Positions 13,069 to 25,200 of a stretch of 64,000 nt of DNA are shown here, piece after piece. The DNA is from Doris montereyensis (Eukaryota > Mollusca > Gastropoda > Nudibranchia > Dorididae). Every line of letters begins with the position of its first letter. Within the stretch, counting starts at the first letter, position 1. The DNA lies in NCBI GenBank assembly GCA_037039925.1, contig JAXRKP010001045.1, positions 61,001 to 125,000 of the forward strand, given 5' to 3'. The notes beneath the pieces are model-generated. The model was not told the DNA's origin. It saw only the letters and a list, made by a program, of their open reading frames with translations, and made no database searches. The translations under genes and the position numbers were made by a program.

Positions 13069-13589
13069 ACCAAAAAGCATTAGAGGCAAATGAGAGCCAT
13101 TGCTGACTTACTTCTGCCGCAGACCAGGCTGTATCGTTTTGACGGTCTCTAGCAGTATTCATAGTAAAGTGTCTCGATCTCGTCAGATTCGCTTGACATC
13201 TTTGGAATCGTACATTTCTATATTCTTTTTCTATGTCTCGCTATATCAATTTTTGTGACTTCGTTTTCAGATCTTCAGATTTATTTCATTGTGACAGATC
13301 TGACACTCTGAAAATTTGCTGATGCACAAATCTGAAGCGACTTCCTGTGGGAATGTCTGTATTCCTAGGCGTATGATGCCACGCCCTTTTGTCCCCTGTT
13401 CCTAGATGCTCTCTTTTGCCCTTCTCTCCATTATCTTTTAGAGCGGAGAGGGAGTGTGGAAGGAAGGACCTCATAATATGACCCGTTTCCAGCTTTGAAA
13501 CACAATCCCAGTTTTTTCGTAAAAAGATGGCATATACAATTGAACATAAAGTGTCTTTGAAAAGTACTAAGACCTCTGATCAGATCGAC
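13069..13589. other. gene-free stretch
   Basis: No supported gene or repeat boundary. Confidence 0.4.
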
Positions 13590-14350
13590 ACAGAGAGAAG
13601 ACTCATCCTTTGGGATTCTTCAATCTCTTGATCAGATGGAGGATTTCAACTTTGGTAGCTGGATCTTTTACATCAACAAACATCTGGTTTACTCCCGAGA
13701 TTTTGTGTCTGTCTTCTTTGAAACGGAAAATTCACAATTTCTTAGAAATGTCCTTGTCGTTCAGCGGTTTTTCTAACTTTTTTCATTGCTTTGTTGTAGC
13801 CCTCTACCATTTTTCACCTTTACCTCCTATTGATTAATATGGGGTTGTTTTTTTCCAATAACTAATGTTGTTGTTGTTTTTTAATTACCACAGCTTGCAA
13901 CTCCCTTTTTCCTTGTTGTATGGATTCCAAGAATGTTTTCATGTCTTCTTTGCAAGCTTTTGAGTGCAATTTTGCTCGATATGCGATCTTTTCATATTTT
14001 TTTTATCAAATGAACCTATGTTATTATGTTAGCGTTATTTATTGTCTTTGAGTCACCTTTCTTCAATCCGTTTCCAGACCTCTTGAAATATCTATTTCTT
14101 CTGCTTCCATCTCTCCTGCCGATTGTCTCGTGTACTTTGGAGTTCAGTCTAATCATGGTTTGAAATCAGAGTTTTCTTTCTCTTCTTAGGCTGCAATTCA
14201 CGATTGACCAGGTCTATCCACTCGGATGAGTGCATGGGGTTTCTCTTCGCTCGATGGTCAGGTATGCAGACAATTCGGACATGATTTGTTTTATTCTGAA
14301 TCCTCCGTTTTTTGTCCCAACAAGCCGCCTTTTGTCTTTTAATCAACCAT
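13590..14350 (-). mobile_element. probable LINE remnant (minus strand)
   Basis: At 14157-14180 'tggtttgaaatcagagttttc' matches 11321-11341 in the 5' part of the RTE-like LINE. Minus-strand translations nearby are Lys/Glu-rich with many stops. I take this as a decayed fragment of a related LINE; no RT motif is visible, so confidence is low. Confidence 0.35.
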
Positions 14351-14637
14351 CAAGTTGTTAACGACTGCTGCAGCTTATCTGACATCCGTAGCTAACTCAT
14401 GTTGTTCTGTTTAGAAGCCGTTTCATAATCTGCAAATTATGGACCATCTTGTGTTGGATTTGGATGGCCATAGAAACAAGGTCGTAATTTGTTGTACCAC
14501 GGTGTAGCGTAAAACATGTTCGGGAATGCACAAATTATATAACTGGCAAATCAGAAAGATGTCTTTTAAGATCTGCCAATTGCTGATATAACTTTGTTTA
14601 AAGCGTGTCACATGTAAAACGCATAATTTTGCTTCAA
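14351..14637. other. gene-free stretch
   Basis: Nothing recognised. Confidence 0.4.
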
Positions 14638-14646
14638 TATTGCCAC

Positions 14647-14931
14647 GTAGTAGCGTCGGTGACCGAGTGGTTAGGTTGCCTGACTTGGGCTCATGAGGTC
14701 CCGGGTTCGAATCCTGGCAAAGCTACCCCCGACGTTGTGTTCTATGGGAAAGACACTTAACACGTATTTCCTCGCTCGACCCAGATGTAAATGGGTACAA
14801 GCGCTAACTAAAGAGTAAAAATATGCATCAGACTAGTGTCCTATCCAGGAAGGGATTATTATCCGCTTTACTATAGAGAAACCGGAATAGGATCCGGTTC
14901 TATGGGCCGTCTTGGCCTTGACGGAACTTAC
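14647..14931 (+). mobile_element. tRNA-derived SINE, family B, copy 1
   Basis: A tRNA-Ser/Leu-like head has A-box 'tgaccgagtggttag' and B-box 'gggttcgaatcc' (14704-14715). It is followed by 'cgacgttgtgttctatgggaa' and a 3' part with the hairpin 'accgg...ccggt'. The 9-bp direct repeat 'tattgccac' (14638-14646 and 14932-14940) is the target-site duplication. It is a fossil RNA-polymerase-III-type promoter, not a functional tRNA. Confidence 0.88.
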
Positions 14932-14940
14932 TATTGCCAC

Positions 14941-15289
14941 TAAGGCACGTCTAATCCTGCTTTCAAGTAAAGAACACAACTTGTGCGTATCATATCTCAC
15001 AATAGTTGGAATGACGGAATGCGCTAGGCACGAGTGACAGTTTTGTAATGATTTATGACCATTTACACACAAGCAAATTGTCATTTATACTTTTTACTTT
15101 ATGAAAGTGCACCTACATTGTAATCTACTATTAAAAATGTATGAAAGGAGGTCAAAGTCACAATATTGCAGAAAGTTGATAAGAAATTGAAAGAGTTTGG
15201 TTCTCCTTTTCTTTCAGACCATTTGTTTCCACGACTATGTACACTCTTAGGCTTATGAAACTCGTGTGTGTGAAAAGTGGGTATGTGTA
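14941..15289. other. gene-free stretch
   Basis: Nothing recognised. Confidence 0.4.
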
Positions 15290-15360
15290 TATATGTGTGT
15301 GTGTGTGTGTGTGTTTATATGTGTTCTGTGCGTCTGTCTGTGTGTGTATGTGTGTTCATT
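15290..15360. repeat. (GT)n microsatellite
   Basis: A GT-rich run with a pure block at 15295-15314. Confidence 0.85.
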
Positions 15361-16129
15361 TGTGCGTGTGGTTTCTTTACCATATTATCAAACTGACTAT
15401 AATATATCAACATGAAGTTCATTTATGTTTAAGCCATCACCGATACCGGTAAACTTGCGATTTAGCTCTCCGCTTTCTTCCGAATTAAAAATAAAGTTGT
15501 GTAATCATGTTATTATTACACCGAATGGGGGGGGTCTCATGCCATTACGTTAAAGCGAAACATCAACACGAGACCTGCTATGTAACCTAATCGCACAAAA
15601 TCCTATGCGTGTACTATTTTTACTTCGACATCGACCCATCGGTAAACCTTAGTTCTACCTCTATGCTGTCGAATATCTATGATGAGGTCAAAAAGTCAAT
15701 TATTGATTCCTTTAAGCCCTGTTTCCAAGGACTCAGATGCATATCACACTGGGCATCCAGTTCCAGTGTATTACAACGAGAGCTTACATAACACCATATG
15801 CATACATTGATATACATGTATGTTGTATGTATACGGTTAAATCGTTACTTGCCATCTATAGATCTATTTCCAGCTAGGTTTACAGCTACTTCTGTCAGTC
15901 TAAATGTGTTTTGATATACCTACATCTACTTTCTGGTTGATGACTTATACTTCTGTTTATCCATCTATCTGCCTATCGAATTTGATCCCTATCATTTTGT
16001 CTGTTCGCCCATCTGCATATCTATTTGTTCATAGATATGTCCATTTCTCTGCCTATCTGTAGATCTACCATATTTAAGTAGGCTAGTACGTACATATATC
16101 TACGGTTTTATTGTATGATGTATGATATA
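15361..16129. other. gene-free stretch
   Basis: Nothing recognised apart from scattered TATC/TATG words near the array that follows. Confidence 0.4.
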
Positions 16130-16690
16130 TTATGTATGTATGTATGTATGTATGTATGTATGTATGTATGTATGTATGTATGTATGTATGTATGTATGTA
16201 TGTATGTATGTATGTATGTATGAATGTATATATGTATGTATTTATGTATGTATGTATGTATGTATGTATGTATTTGTGTATGTATGAATGTATGTCTGTA
16301 TGTATGTATGTATGTATGTATGTAAGTATGTATGTATGTAACTATGTATGTATGTATGTATGTAAGTATGTATGTATGTATGTATGTATGTATGTATAAT
16401 TATGTATGTATGTATGTATGTTTGTTTGTATGTTTGTTTGTATGTATGTATGTATGTATGTATGTATGTATGTATGTATGTATGTATGTATGTATGTATC
16501 TATGTATGTATGTATGAATGTATGTATGTATGGATGTATGTATGTATGTATGTATGTATGTATGTATGTATGTATGTATGTATGTATGTATGTATGTATG
16601 TATGTGTGTATGTATATATGTATTTGTTTATTCCTTTATTTATTTATGTATTTATGCGTGTATGTGCATGCATGTTTGTATGTATTAAGT
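16130..16690. repeat. (TATG)n microsatellite, about 0.5 kb
   Basis: Nearly 500 bases of TATG tetranucleotide with scattered substitutions, grading into TATT/TATC words. All three plus frames give Met-Tyr-Val-Cys repeats, which are artefacts. Confidence 0.97.
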
Positions 16691-17070
16691 AATTACATGT
16701 TTGTATGTGTGTACGTATGTGGGTATGTATGCTGTGAATGTGTGTTACTTATTACTTGGTTATTTATTTATTCATTTAGTATGTATTTGTTTACTTCATT
16801 ATTCGTGTGTATTTGGGTGAACGAGTTTTTTTTTCTGAAGGAAAGAGGGAGAGTTTTTGAAAATTGTTTTCTTTATTCGGTTGACGTATAACCCCCTTAA
16901 TGCCTTAGAAACCAGTCTGATTGATGCAAAATTGTGTTTAAAAGCTTATAATTAGAGGGTACAGTGAGCTAATCACCTGCGTTTCCCAAAAACCAACCAA
17001 TTCAAAGAAACAAAGCTATGATACCCGAATTGACCTTCAGATAACGACCCTCGAAGCAAACAAGAATTTT
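16691..17070. other. gene-free stretch
   Basis: Flank of the TATG array; nothing recognised. Confidence 0.4.
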
Positions 17071-17388
17071 TCATTTTTGGAGCATGGAATGTTAGGGAAA
17101 TACATGGGAAAAAGCAGGAATTAGCTGAAGAATTGGAGATTTTTAAGTGAATATTTTGGCTATCACATGAGCAAATAAAAGAGGACAAGTAATAGAGACT
17201 GAGACCAAATCATACTTTAATCTTCTAAGGAGTAGACGCAAAGGGTATGGCTGGACCAGGAGTGGGAGTACGCCTCCTAAACATAATTGATGTGAAAATA
17301 CATTTGAAAATTGGAAATTTGTAAGCCCACGGTTATTAGAGGCAAATATTCAACCAAAAAAGGAAAATATTTCAAACTATGAAAAGCT

Positions 17389-17400
17389 TATGGGCCAAAC
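17389..17400. repeat. 12-bp target-site duplication, left
   Basis: 'tatgggccaaac', identical to 17703-17714. Confidence 0.95.
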
Positions 17401-17702
17401 AGTGGCATCGGTGGCCGAGTGGTTAGGCTGCCGGACTGGGGATCATTAGGTCCCGAGTTCGGATCCTAGCAAAGCCAGGTCCGACGTTGTGTTCCTTGGG
17501 AAAGACACTTAATACGCATTTTCCCCACTTTACCCAGGTACAAATGGTTACAAGCACCAGCTTGGGAGTAAAAAGCCTGCGTCAGACTAGCGTCCTGGCC
17601 AGGAGGTGATTTTATTGTCCCTTGTTCCACTTCACGCTATAGAAACCGGGATAAGCTCCGGTTCTATAGGCTTTAAGGGCCTTGAAGGGACTTTATTTTT
17701 AC
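17401..17702 (+). mobile_element. tRNA-derived SINE, family B, copy 2 (nested in LINE)
   Basis: Same family as 14647-14931: A-box 'tggccgagtggttaggc', B-box 'gagttcggatcc', 'cgacgttgtgttccttgggaa', and the hairpin 'ccggg...ctccggt'. It interrupts the LINE endonuclease region and is bracketed by a perfect 12-bp duplication, so the SINE is the younger insertion. Confidence 0.93.
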
Positions 17703-17714
17703 TATGGGCCAAAC
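17703..17714. repeat. 12-bp target-site duplication, right
   Basis: Partner of 17389-17400. Confidence 0.95.
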
Positions 17715-17943
17715 AAGGACGCCACAAAAGAAGAAAAAGATGTCTTTGAAAACAATTTACATTTAGCTGCAGAGAACCTTAAACCCAAACAGGAACTAAT
17801 GGTTTTAAGAGATTGAGATTTTAACTGGTAGAATTAGAATATACAATAATGTAGAATTATCAGGCGGAGTAATATGTAAAGAAGGAGAAACAACAACTTC
17901 TCCGAATGGAGAGAGACTAATAGACTGTTGCCTAAAGAATAAC

Positions 17944-18189
17944 ATGAAAATAGCCAACACCTTTTCTCCACACAAAGATATCCACAAATATACAAGATTA
18001 AATGAAGACAAAAGTGAAAAGTCAATCATAGACTACGTAATAGTGAGCAGTTCCATTTTTCACAGTACAATGGATTCACGAGTTAACAGAGGAGCTGAAA
18101 TATCTAGTGATCATTACCACGTGATTGCCAAACTGAGATTACTGACAGAGGAAAACGAACAGAAAAAGAATAGAAAAGACAGCTACTAA
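17944..18189 (+). pseudogene. endonuclease C-terminal fragment of the second LINE
   Basis: The open frame carries MKIANTFSPHKDIHKYTRL, KSIIDYVIVSS and GAEISSDHYHVIAKL. These match the conserved ...HKYTW..., IDYI/V and SDHYLV..K blocks (with the catalytic SDH) of exo-endo-phosphatase-type LINE endonucleases. It ends at a stop before the RT domain. Confidence 0.8.
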
Positions 18190-19491
18190 ACTCAAAATAT
18201 AAGAACTAAATAAACCAGAAGTAAAACAGATATACCAATATATGGTCAAATATATTTATCACTGAAAGGCTGATTGATTTGAATGATAGCACAATAGAAG
18301 AAAAGTGGAAACTATGTAAAGAAACAGTAGGAAACAAATTAGAGGAGTGAGAATGTCAAAACTAAGATCAAAGAAAAGAAGGAAGCCTGGAAGAAATACT
18401 TAAAAACAAAGAGACCGGAAGATAGGATAGATTACGTGAGTAAAAGAACTATCGCCAAAGAGGAAGTGAGGAAAGCAAAACAAGAACAATGGGAAGAGTT
18501 TGGACAAAGACTTCAAGACAGTAAGAATAATAACTAATCCAGATAAGATCATTGAAGATATAGATATCGCAATGGAAGAAATCCAAATAGCTATGCGAAA
18601 AATTAAACCAGGAAAGGCTCCATGAGCAGAAATTATTAAAAACCAAGGGAGAGAGGCAGACAGACTACTGCATGAAATGTGTCAACAAGCATGGAAGTTT
18701 AAAGAAGTGCTATATGAGTGGAAAAAGGGAACGATTGTACCAATCCACACAAAAAAAGATCAACTATAGAATGATCAATCAACCTATAGAGGGATATCAC
18801 TACCTAGCGTACCAGAAAAAGTTTATGCCAGGATACTAGAAATGAGACCGAGGAAAGCAGTAGAGGATCAGATTGAAGAGCATCAGAGCGGATTCAGACC
18901 AGGAGGAAGTGTCAAAAACCACATATTTACAATTAGACAAATAATAGATATATCCTTGGAAGAAACATTGACTTATACCTCTGTCCTATTGACTTAGAAA
19001 AGGCATTTGACAATGTGAAGAGGATGAACTATGGCATTCTTTACAAGAACACAATGTAGAGAAACATTCAATAGAAGCTATTCAAAGTTTTAACAATAAA
19101 GCAACATGTGCAGGGAAAGTAGCTGAAATCGTATCTAAAGAATTTTATGTAGATATACCCTACGTCCTATTTTGTTTATCGTAGTTATGGATTCAGTCGG
19201 AAAGGCATCTTCAAAAATGAATAAAATGATTGTAGGTATCTGGAAACTCAAACCAGTCAATCTACCAATGCTTTAATTTGCTGATGATTTAGTTTTACAC
19301 GTCTTGGACATTGGTTGGATGGGTGCTTATTTAGTCATTTATTAATCACTGTATGATTTATTAAGTAACTTACTGCCCACCTTTGGAGATTTTCTATTTA
19401 TTTTCCATTGATTAACTGATTTGCTTGATGATTGATTGATTAATCGAATGACTGTTTGATGTAGTTTTTAGTTACAAAGTTTCACACACAT

Positions 19492-19512
19492 AGCTTCTTT
19501 TTTTTCCAGTTT
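19492..19512 (+). promoter_or_regulatory. predicted splice acceptor before the Ig-domain coding exon
   Basis: A run of T (about 19498-19505) then CCAG just before 'ttttcatccacgac'. This looks like a strong 3' splice site and implies an upstream 5' UTR exon that I cannot locate. Confidence 0.55.
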
Positions 19513-19526
19513 TCATCCACGACGAA

Positions 19527-19553
19527 ATGAAAGATGGAGACTTTCAATGCTAA
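19527..19553 (+). promoter_or_regulatory. short upstream ORF overlapping the Ig-gene start
   Basis: ATG at 19527 opens an 8-codon frame ending at TAA 19551-19553. It overlaps the main start codon at 19534 in another frame. If transcribed, it would require leaky scanning to reach the main ATG, whose context (A at -3, G at +4) is strong. Confidence 0.5.
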
Positions 19554-20232
19554 CATCTACGTAGTTGTTCCTTTAGTTATTAGCCTATTCATCGGATATT
19601 CGTCGAGCTCAGATGTGGAAGGAGAGAAATCAAGGCCAACTGTCCTTGTTGTCGCCCAAGGCCATACAACCACAGTGAAGTGCGCTTCGTTATTCGTGGA
19701 CCACCATGGTACCAACAACAGTAGCGTATATGTATATAAATGGACCGTCCCAAAAAATGTACTCCTACGCGAATCATGGTCAGCAGTCGGCTACAGGCAA
19801 GCAACAATTCCATCCAATATCAAGATACTCTTACCGCATCGAGAAAAAGGAGGTACACCTACAACTACTGCAAAACCTTGGGTTGAATCAAAGAAGAATG
19901 GAGATCTTGTTTTCCATTCCCCGACTAAATCGCTAGACGGTCATTATTCATGTACATCCATTTCTCCAACAGGAAAGATAGTCCGTGTTTATGCACTGCT
20001 CATCCGCGTCGTAAAACAATCCCACTTCGACATGGAGTATAGAGCAATGGTTGGATTTATTTCAGCGGCAGTCCTGCTTATCACGATCATCGCTGTCTTC
20101 TTTGGGTGTCGTCACTGTAACAGGAAGAAGACGCAGCAATACGCCAAGACTCAAACGGAAGAAATAATTAGGGTTCCAACAATTACGGTACTTGATGTTT
20201 ATGGGGTAAAAGTGGAGGATGACATTTTGTGA
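19534..20232 (+). CDS. single-pass membrane protein with one Ig-like domain (uncharacterised)
   Basis: An intact 232-residue frame. Residues 8-24 are a hydrophobic signal peptide (IYVVVPLVISLFIGYSS). Residues 35-160 form one Ig-like domain: Cys50, the core Trp70 (YKW) and the LDGHYSC block (Asp135, Tyr138, Cys140), with two overlapping N-glycosylation sequons at Asn61 and Asn62. Residues about 171-191 (AMVGFISAAVLLITIIAVFF) are a transmembrane helix. A basic stop-transfer (RHCNRKK) and a 35-residue tail ending DDIL follow; the tail has two Tyr but no clear ITIM/ITAM. The start is the first ATG in good context after a strong acceptor. It should be a type I cell-surface receptor or adhesion protein; ligand and family are unknown. 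The whole Ig domain lies in one exon. It is convergent with RIF1. Confidence 0.75.
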   Translation: METFNANIYVVVPLVISLFIGYSSSSDVEGEKSRPTVLVVAQGHTTTVKCASLFVDHHGTNNSSVYVYKWTVPKNVLLRESWSAVGYRQATIPSNIKILLPHREKGGTPTTTAKPWVESKKNGDLVFHSPTKSLDGHYSCTSISPTGKIVRVYALLIRVVKQSHFDMEYRAMVGFISAAVLLITIIAVFFGCRHCNRKKTQQYAKTQTEEIIRVPTITVLDVYGVKVEDDIL

Positions 20233-20258
20233 AACTTAATGCTCTGTTGATATATAAA

Positions 20259-20360
<102 letters not shown>

Positions 20361-20390
20361 AAGGGGTGGGGGTGTGTGTTGATTGCTAGG

Positions 20391-20396
20391 AATAAA
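20391..20396 (+). terminator. candidate polyadenylation signal AATAAA
   Basis: AATAAA 159 bases after the Ig-gene stop codon and just past the GA repeat. It is the first such hexamer on the plus strand after the gene. Confidence 0.5.
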
Positions 20397-20454
20397 GGAG
20401 TAAGACGATTGATGAAGAAACCAAGACACAACATGCTGTCACACAAAACTGGAT

Positions 20455-21040
20455 AATAATATTATGTAGAATATATACATATATATTTATAACGCTATAA
20501 GACTAGTAATGCTGATGAAAGATAGGTGGTCCGGTTTTTTTGGTCTGCTTCTTTGTTTCATGAGTTAGCACATATTTTGCGTTGGTTCCATTAACTTTGT
20601 TCTCTTCTTTGACTTTTCGGGGTATCATTTTGGTTTCTGTAAGTAGGAAAAACAAATCCAAGCATGCATAGCATTTGTTGGGTTTTCCTTATGTTTTCTC
20701 CATTCCGAAGATAGATTATTTAAAGGTAAAGATTCACACTTATATTTATATTTAAACTATCACTCCGTACATAATGCAACCTTACTGAAAATATCTTCCC
20801 TTGTGCTTATAATATGTAACCAAGAATACTTTCTCACAATGAGCAAGTTTGTATATTGCTATGCCACACAGCCAAGTTGCACGATCGGCATGATTTGGTT
20901 GGAGCCTTGCACTACTTGCAGTTGTATCACAACTCGGTGCATGAGTATCCACACGTCACTTCCGCTGAAGGCATCGGTCTTGCTGCGAGCTTACCCAAGA
21001 TTTCAACATTGTTTTTTCCTGCTTGTTGACATATTAACAT
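20455..21040. other. gene-free stretch
   Basis: The 82-codon frame at 20803-21051 has no recognisable domain on either strand. No gene is called. Confidence 0.4.
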
Positions 21041-21044
21041 ATAC

Positions 21045-22640
21045 CTCATAGATTCAATGTTACACTTATTTGTTTACATAGATTCTATATGAAATTACCT
21101 AAGATCTTGACAGTGTGACACATTTTTGTTTACATAGATTTTATATGAAATTACCTAAGATCTTGACAATATGACACCTATTTATTCACATAGATTCTGT
21201 ATGAAATTACCTAAGACCTTGATGGTGTGACACCTATTTTTTTACATAGATTCTATATGAAATTACCTACGATCTTGACAGTGTGACACTTATTTGTTTA
21301 CATAGATTCTATATGAAATTACCTAAGATCTTGACAGTGTGACACCTATTTGTTTACATAGATTCTATATGAAATTACCTAAGACCTTCATGGTGTGACA
21401 CTTATTTGTTTACATAGATTCTATATGAAATTACCTAAGATCTTGACAGTGACACCTATTTGACACCTGATTTGACACCTTTATTTACATAGATTCTATA
21501 TGAAATTACCTAAGATCTTGTGTGACACCTTGATGGTGTGACACCTATTTTTTACAATTTACATAGATTCTATATGAAATTACCTAAGATCTTGAAGACC
21601 TATTTGATGGTGACAATATGACACTTATTTGTTTACTAGATTCTTTATTTAAGATCTTGATAGTGTGAACTTGTTTGTTTACATAGATTCTATATGAAAT
21701 TACCTAAGATCTTGACAGTGTGACACCTATTTGTTTACATATATTCTATATGAAATTACCTAAGATCTTGACAATATGACACTTATTTGTTTACATAGAT
21801 TCTGTATGAAATTACCTAAGATCTTGATAGTGTGACACTTGTTTGTTTACATAGATTCTATATGAAATTACCTAAGATCTTGACAATATGACACCTATTT
21901 ATTGACATAGATTCTATATGAAATTACCTAAGACCTTGATGGTGTGACACCTATTTGTTTACATAGATTCTACATGAAATTACCCAAGATCTTGACAGTG
22001 TGACACATATTTGTTTACATAGATTCTATATGGAATTACCTAAGATCTTGATGGTGTGACACCTATTTGTTTATATAGATTCTATATGAAATTACCTAAG
22101 ACCTTGATGGTGAGACACCTATTTGTTTACATAGATTCTATATAAAATTACCTAAGATATTGATGGTGTGACACTTGTTTGTTTACTTTACATTACATAG
22201 ATTCTATATGAAATTACCAAAGATCTTGACAGTATGACACCTATTTGTTTAGATAGATTCTGTATGAAATTACATAAAATCTTGACAGATTGACACCTAT
22301 TTGTTTACATAGATTCTGTATGAAATTACCTAAGATCTTGACAGTGTGACACCTATTTGTTTACATAGATTCTGTATGAAATTACCTAAGATCTTGACAG
22401 TGTGACACCTATTTGTTTAAATAGATTCTGTATGAAATTACCTAAGATCTTGACAGTGTGACACCTATTTGTTTACATAGATTCTGTATGAAATTACCTA
22501 AGGTCTTGACAGTTTGACTGTGACACCTATTTGTTTACACAGATTATGTATGAATTTACCTAAGATCTTGACAGTGCAACACTCGACTCATTTGTTTACA
22601 TAGATTTTATATGAAATTACCTAAGATCTTGGCAGCATAA
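21045..22640. repeat. satellite-like tandem array, 56-bp unit
   Basis: About 27-28 copies of a 56-base unit whose core reads 'tagattctatatgaaatta', then 'cctaagatcttgacagtgtg', then 'acacctatttgtttaca'. Copies differ by a few substitutions. Truncations and scrambled junctions occur at about 21440-21660, and the ends decay by about 22900. AT-rich and non-coding. Confidence 0.97.
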
Positions 22641-23425
22641 TACCTATTTACATACATTGATATTACTTATTATTATAGATTATGTATGAATTTACCTATT
22701 ACATTTATCGGTACTTTTGTATTGACAGTTTACTGTAGTACAAAATAGATTCCATGGGTCATTTCTGCGACATCTATTTCTTGACATAGTTTATCAGATT
22801 ATACCAGTCATAGATTCTATTTGAAATTACTTAAGATTTTGACAGCTAAAGATCTTGACATTATGACTATTGTGACAGTGACACCTATTTCAAGTTGACT
22901 TAAGATACTGTAATATTTAGCTTTGTCTGAGAGTTAGATAATATACACATTTCCTTTTTGTCCTCTTTCCTTCAGCAGCAAGCCAAGACATCACACTATT
23001 CACGCCTTGCTCAAATCATTTTTTAAAGTGCATGGTGTAATTATTGAAATTCATTGCGACTTTGTCGCTGTTTTTAGTCATTTGTGTTAGTTTCTGTCTT
23101 TTCGTTCTTTCTCTTGACAATTTAAGAATATAATGTATTAAATGTATTTACTCGTCTTTGAATACATCATATTGTCGCAACATATTATTGCGTTATTTTT
23201 ATTTTTATTTATTTGTTCCTTAAAAATAGTAAGTTACACTGTGGTAAACCATACTACCGAGCAGTTAGACCTTGTAAATATAAAACAGGTACCGCATAAT
23301 ACACTGTACAATCATTCTTTAAATTATTTTGTATCTCTACAACTGTTCTATAAGCATGACACATTCACGTATGAAACTAATCTGATTTGAGTTTTCACTC
23401 CAGCTCACGATGTAAATCAACGCAG
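22641..23425. other. gene-free stretch with decayed satellite units
   Basis: Partial 56-bp units continue to about 22900 (for example near 22815). Beyond this no gene is supported. Confidence 0.45.
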
Positions 23426-23975
23426 TCAGTACATCGGTGTGATATCTGTAGACATTAGGCTGCCTGACTTTGGATCGTGTGTCCTGAGTTTGAATTATTT
23501 GAATCCTGACAAAGCTTGGCCAAGCATTCAAACAGTCGTCCTTGTGGAATGTGAGACACAATAGTGTTTGCCACTCAATTCAGGTCCAAATGAGTATCAC
23601 ATAATGTATAGTATATGGAACAGATGTGGGGTGAAACTGAAAGTTAAGTAAGACTAGCGATTAGCAATAGCTCACTGTGACGAGTAGCACCTGTCGTCAA
23701 GGTGATGCATTATTATCACCTCTTCTGCTTTGTGTTATTGTTATGTGGGCGGTTGGCGGGGGATGCTGGTAGGTTACTCCTTTCCTTTCACTCTTTTTCT
23801 TCTCACTTATCTTTCATCTGGCTATTTCCTCTTAATTAACCCTGAGATCATCGCATATGGTGTTTCAATTAAACAAAGCTTTGTACTTTAACATAGAGTT
23901 ATTTAAACGAGTTCAACTCCGGCTCTATCTATGGGCCGTAACAATGGCCTTGAACTTGAAGAAACTTTACTTATT
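23426..23975 (+). mobile_element. diverged SINE family B copy with an inserted repeat
   Basis: The head 'ttaggctgcctgactttgga' and the end 'ctccggctctatctatgggccgt...ggccttga' match the two ends of family B. The middle (23743-23868) holds a family C repeat, so the SINE was interrupted and then diverged. No clear target-site duplication. Confidence 0.6.
23743..23868 (+). repeat. family C repeat, copy in opposite orientation
   Basis: 'gggggatgctggtaggtta' ... 'cctgagatcatcgcatatgg' is the reverse complement of the family C units found in RIF1 introns (for example 39901-40017). Confidence 0.65.
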
Positions 23976-24848
23976 TAAATCATATAACATTAACAATACC
24001 AAGGCATGTCATTTCTAACTATGTACTAAAGCTGAAAACTGAAAGAGGCTGCATACCTAAATCCGTTTCCCAAACCCAATACTTTTCATATAATATGTAC
24101 CACCTACCAATTGAACAGTACCAGTACTCCAATGTGTAAATCATTGACAAGTACTTTCACTTTCTTACATTCTTATCATATAAATTATGTTATAAAATAC
24201 TTGTAATACATCAATGTATTACAGCACTGCTTTTTTTCACTCCAAAATTCACGTCAGTATACGAGGGAGTGTCAATTTTATTATTTTTTACCGTAGTACT
24301 AAATACATGAACAAATATGAAAGGAATGGTGCTCGAACTCATAATTTTGAAAATTGCATGGGTAAGAGTGCACGTTAGGTGGTACGCTAATTTATATATT
24401 TTAACATTACCCTTGTGAGCAAGGTCAAAGCTTACTATTTTTGTTGACAAAATGGAGACAAAGATTTTAAGCTGATATGAAGTTCTTTCATCTTCAAAGG
24501 AAAAATCCCACGGTTAAAACGTAAAAAGTATATGGGAAATACTTGTCCAAACTATGATGTGATCAAGTACCAGTACAGGCAATTCAAATGCAGTTTCATG
24601 TCTATTGAAGCTAAAGATGACCCTCGTGAAGCAATGTTGCATAAGTCAAGGAGAGTGCTGAATGACAGACTTGTTACTCTCTGACAATCTACTACTGCAA
24701 CTGCCTTAAACTTAAAGCTAACTAGCTTGAGCTATGGGTTTATTGAGACAAATCTTCATGAAAACTTCGAAGTCAATCAGTCGAAAGTATCTGCAACTGT
24801 AAGTGAAAGATAAATGGCATGTCTCCCAGTCCTAACCCCTCACCAAAA
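23976..24848. other. gene-free stretch
   Basis: No supported gene. Frames are short and interrupted. Confidence 0.4.

Positions 24849-25200
<352 letters not shown>

Larger units (their letters stand above)
17071..19305 (+). mobile_element. non-LTR retrotransposon, second family (defective, split by a SINE)
   Basis: Plus-strand translation shows an endonuclease start (FGAWNVREIHGKKQEL, about 17080). After the SINE come EN-domain blocks (CLKNNMKIANTF, KSIIDYVIVSSS, GAEISSDHYHVIAKL). The RT domain follows (KPGKAP, YRGISLPSVPEKVYARIL, HQSGFRPGGSVKNHIFTIRQI, about 18600-18970) and a FADD box (about 19272). Several stops and frameshifts make it inactive. The FADD active site, unlike in the other two LINEs here, is intact. 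A related fragment lies at 60590-60835. Confidence 0.82.

Noticed and set aside
14647..14720. Possible functional tRNA-Ser or tRNA-Leu
   Set aside because: A and B boxes are present but the acceptor stem does not close, and the sequence continues into a SINE body flanked by a target-site duplication.
16115..16891. Met-Tyr-Val-Cys repeat frames, up to 161 codons
   Set aside because: Translation of the TATG microsatellite.
20803..21051. 82-codon Cys-containing plus frame
   Set aside because: No domain match I can name and no splice or start support on either strand.
21045..22640. CRISPR-like array
   Set aside because: The 56-bp units are contiguous tandem repeats without unique spacers, in a eukaryotic genome.
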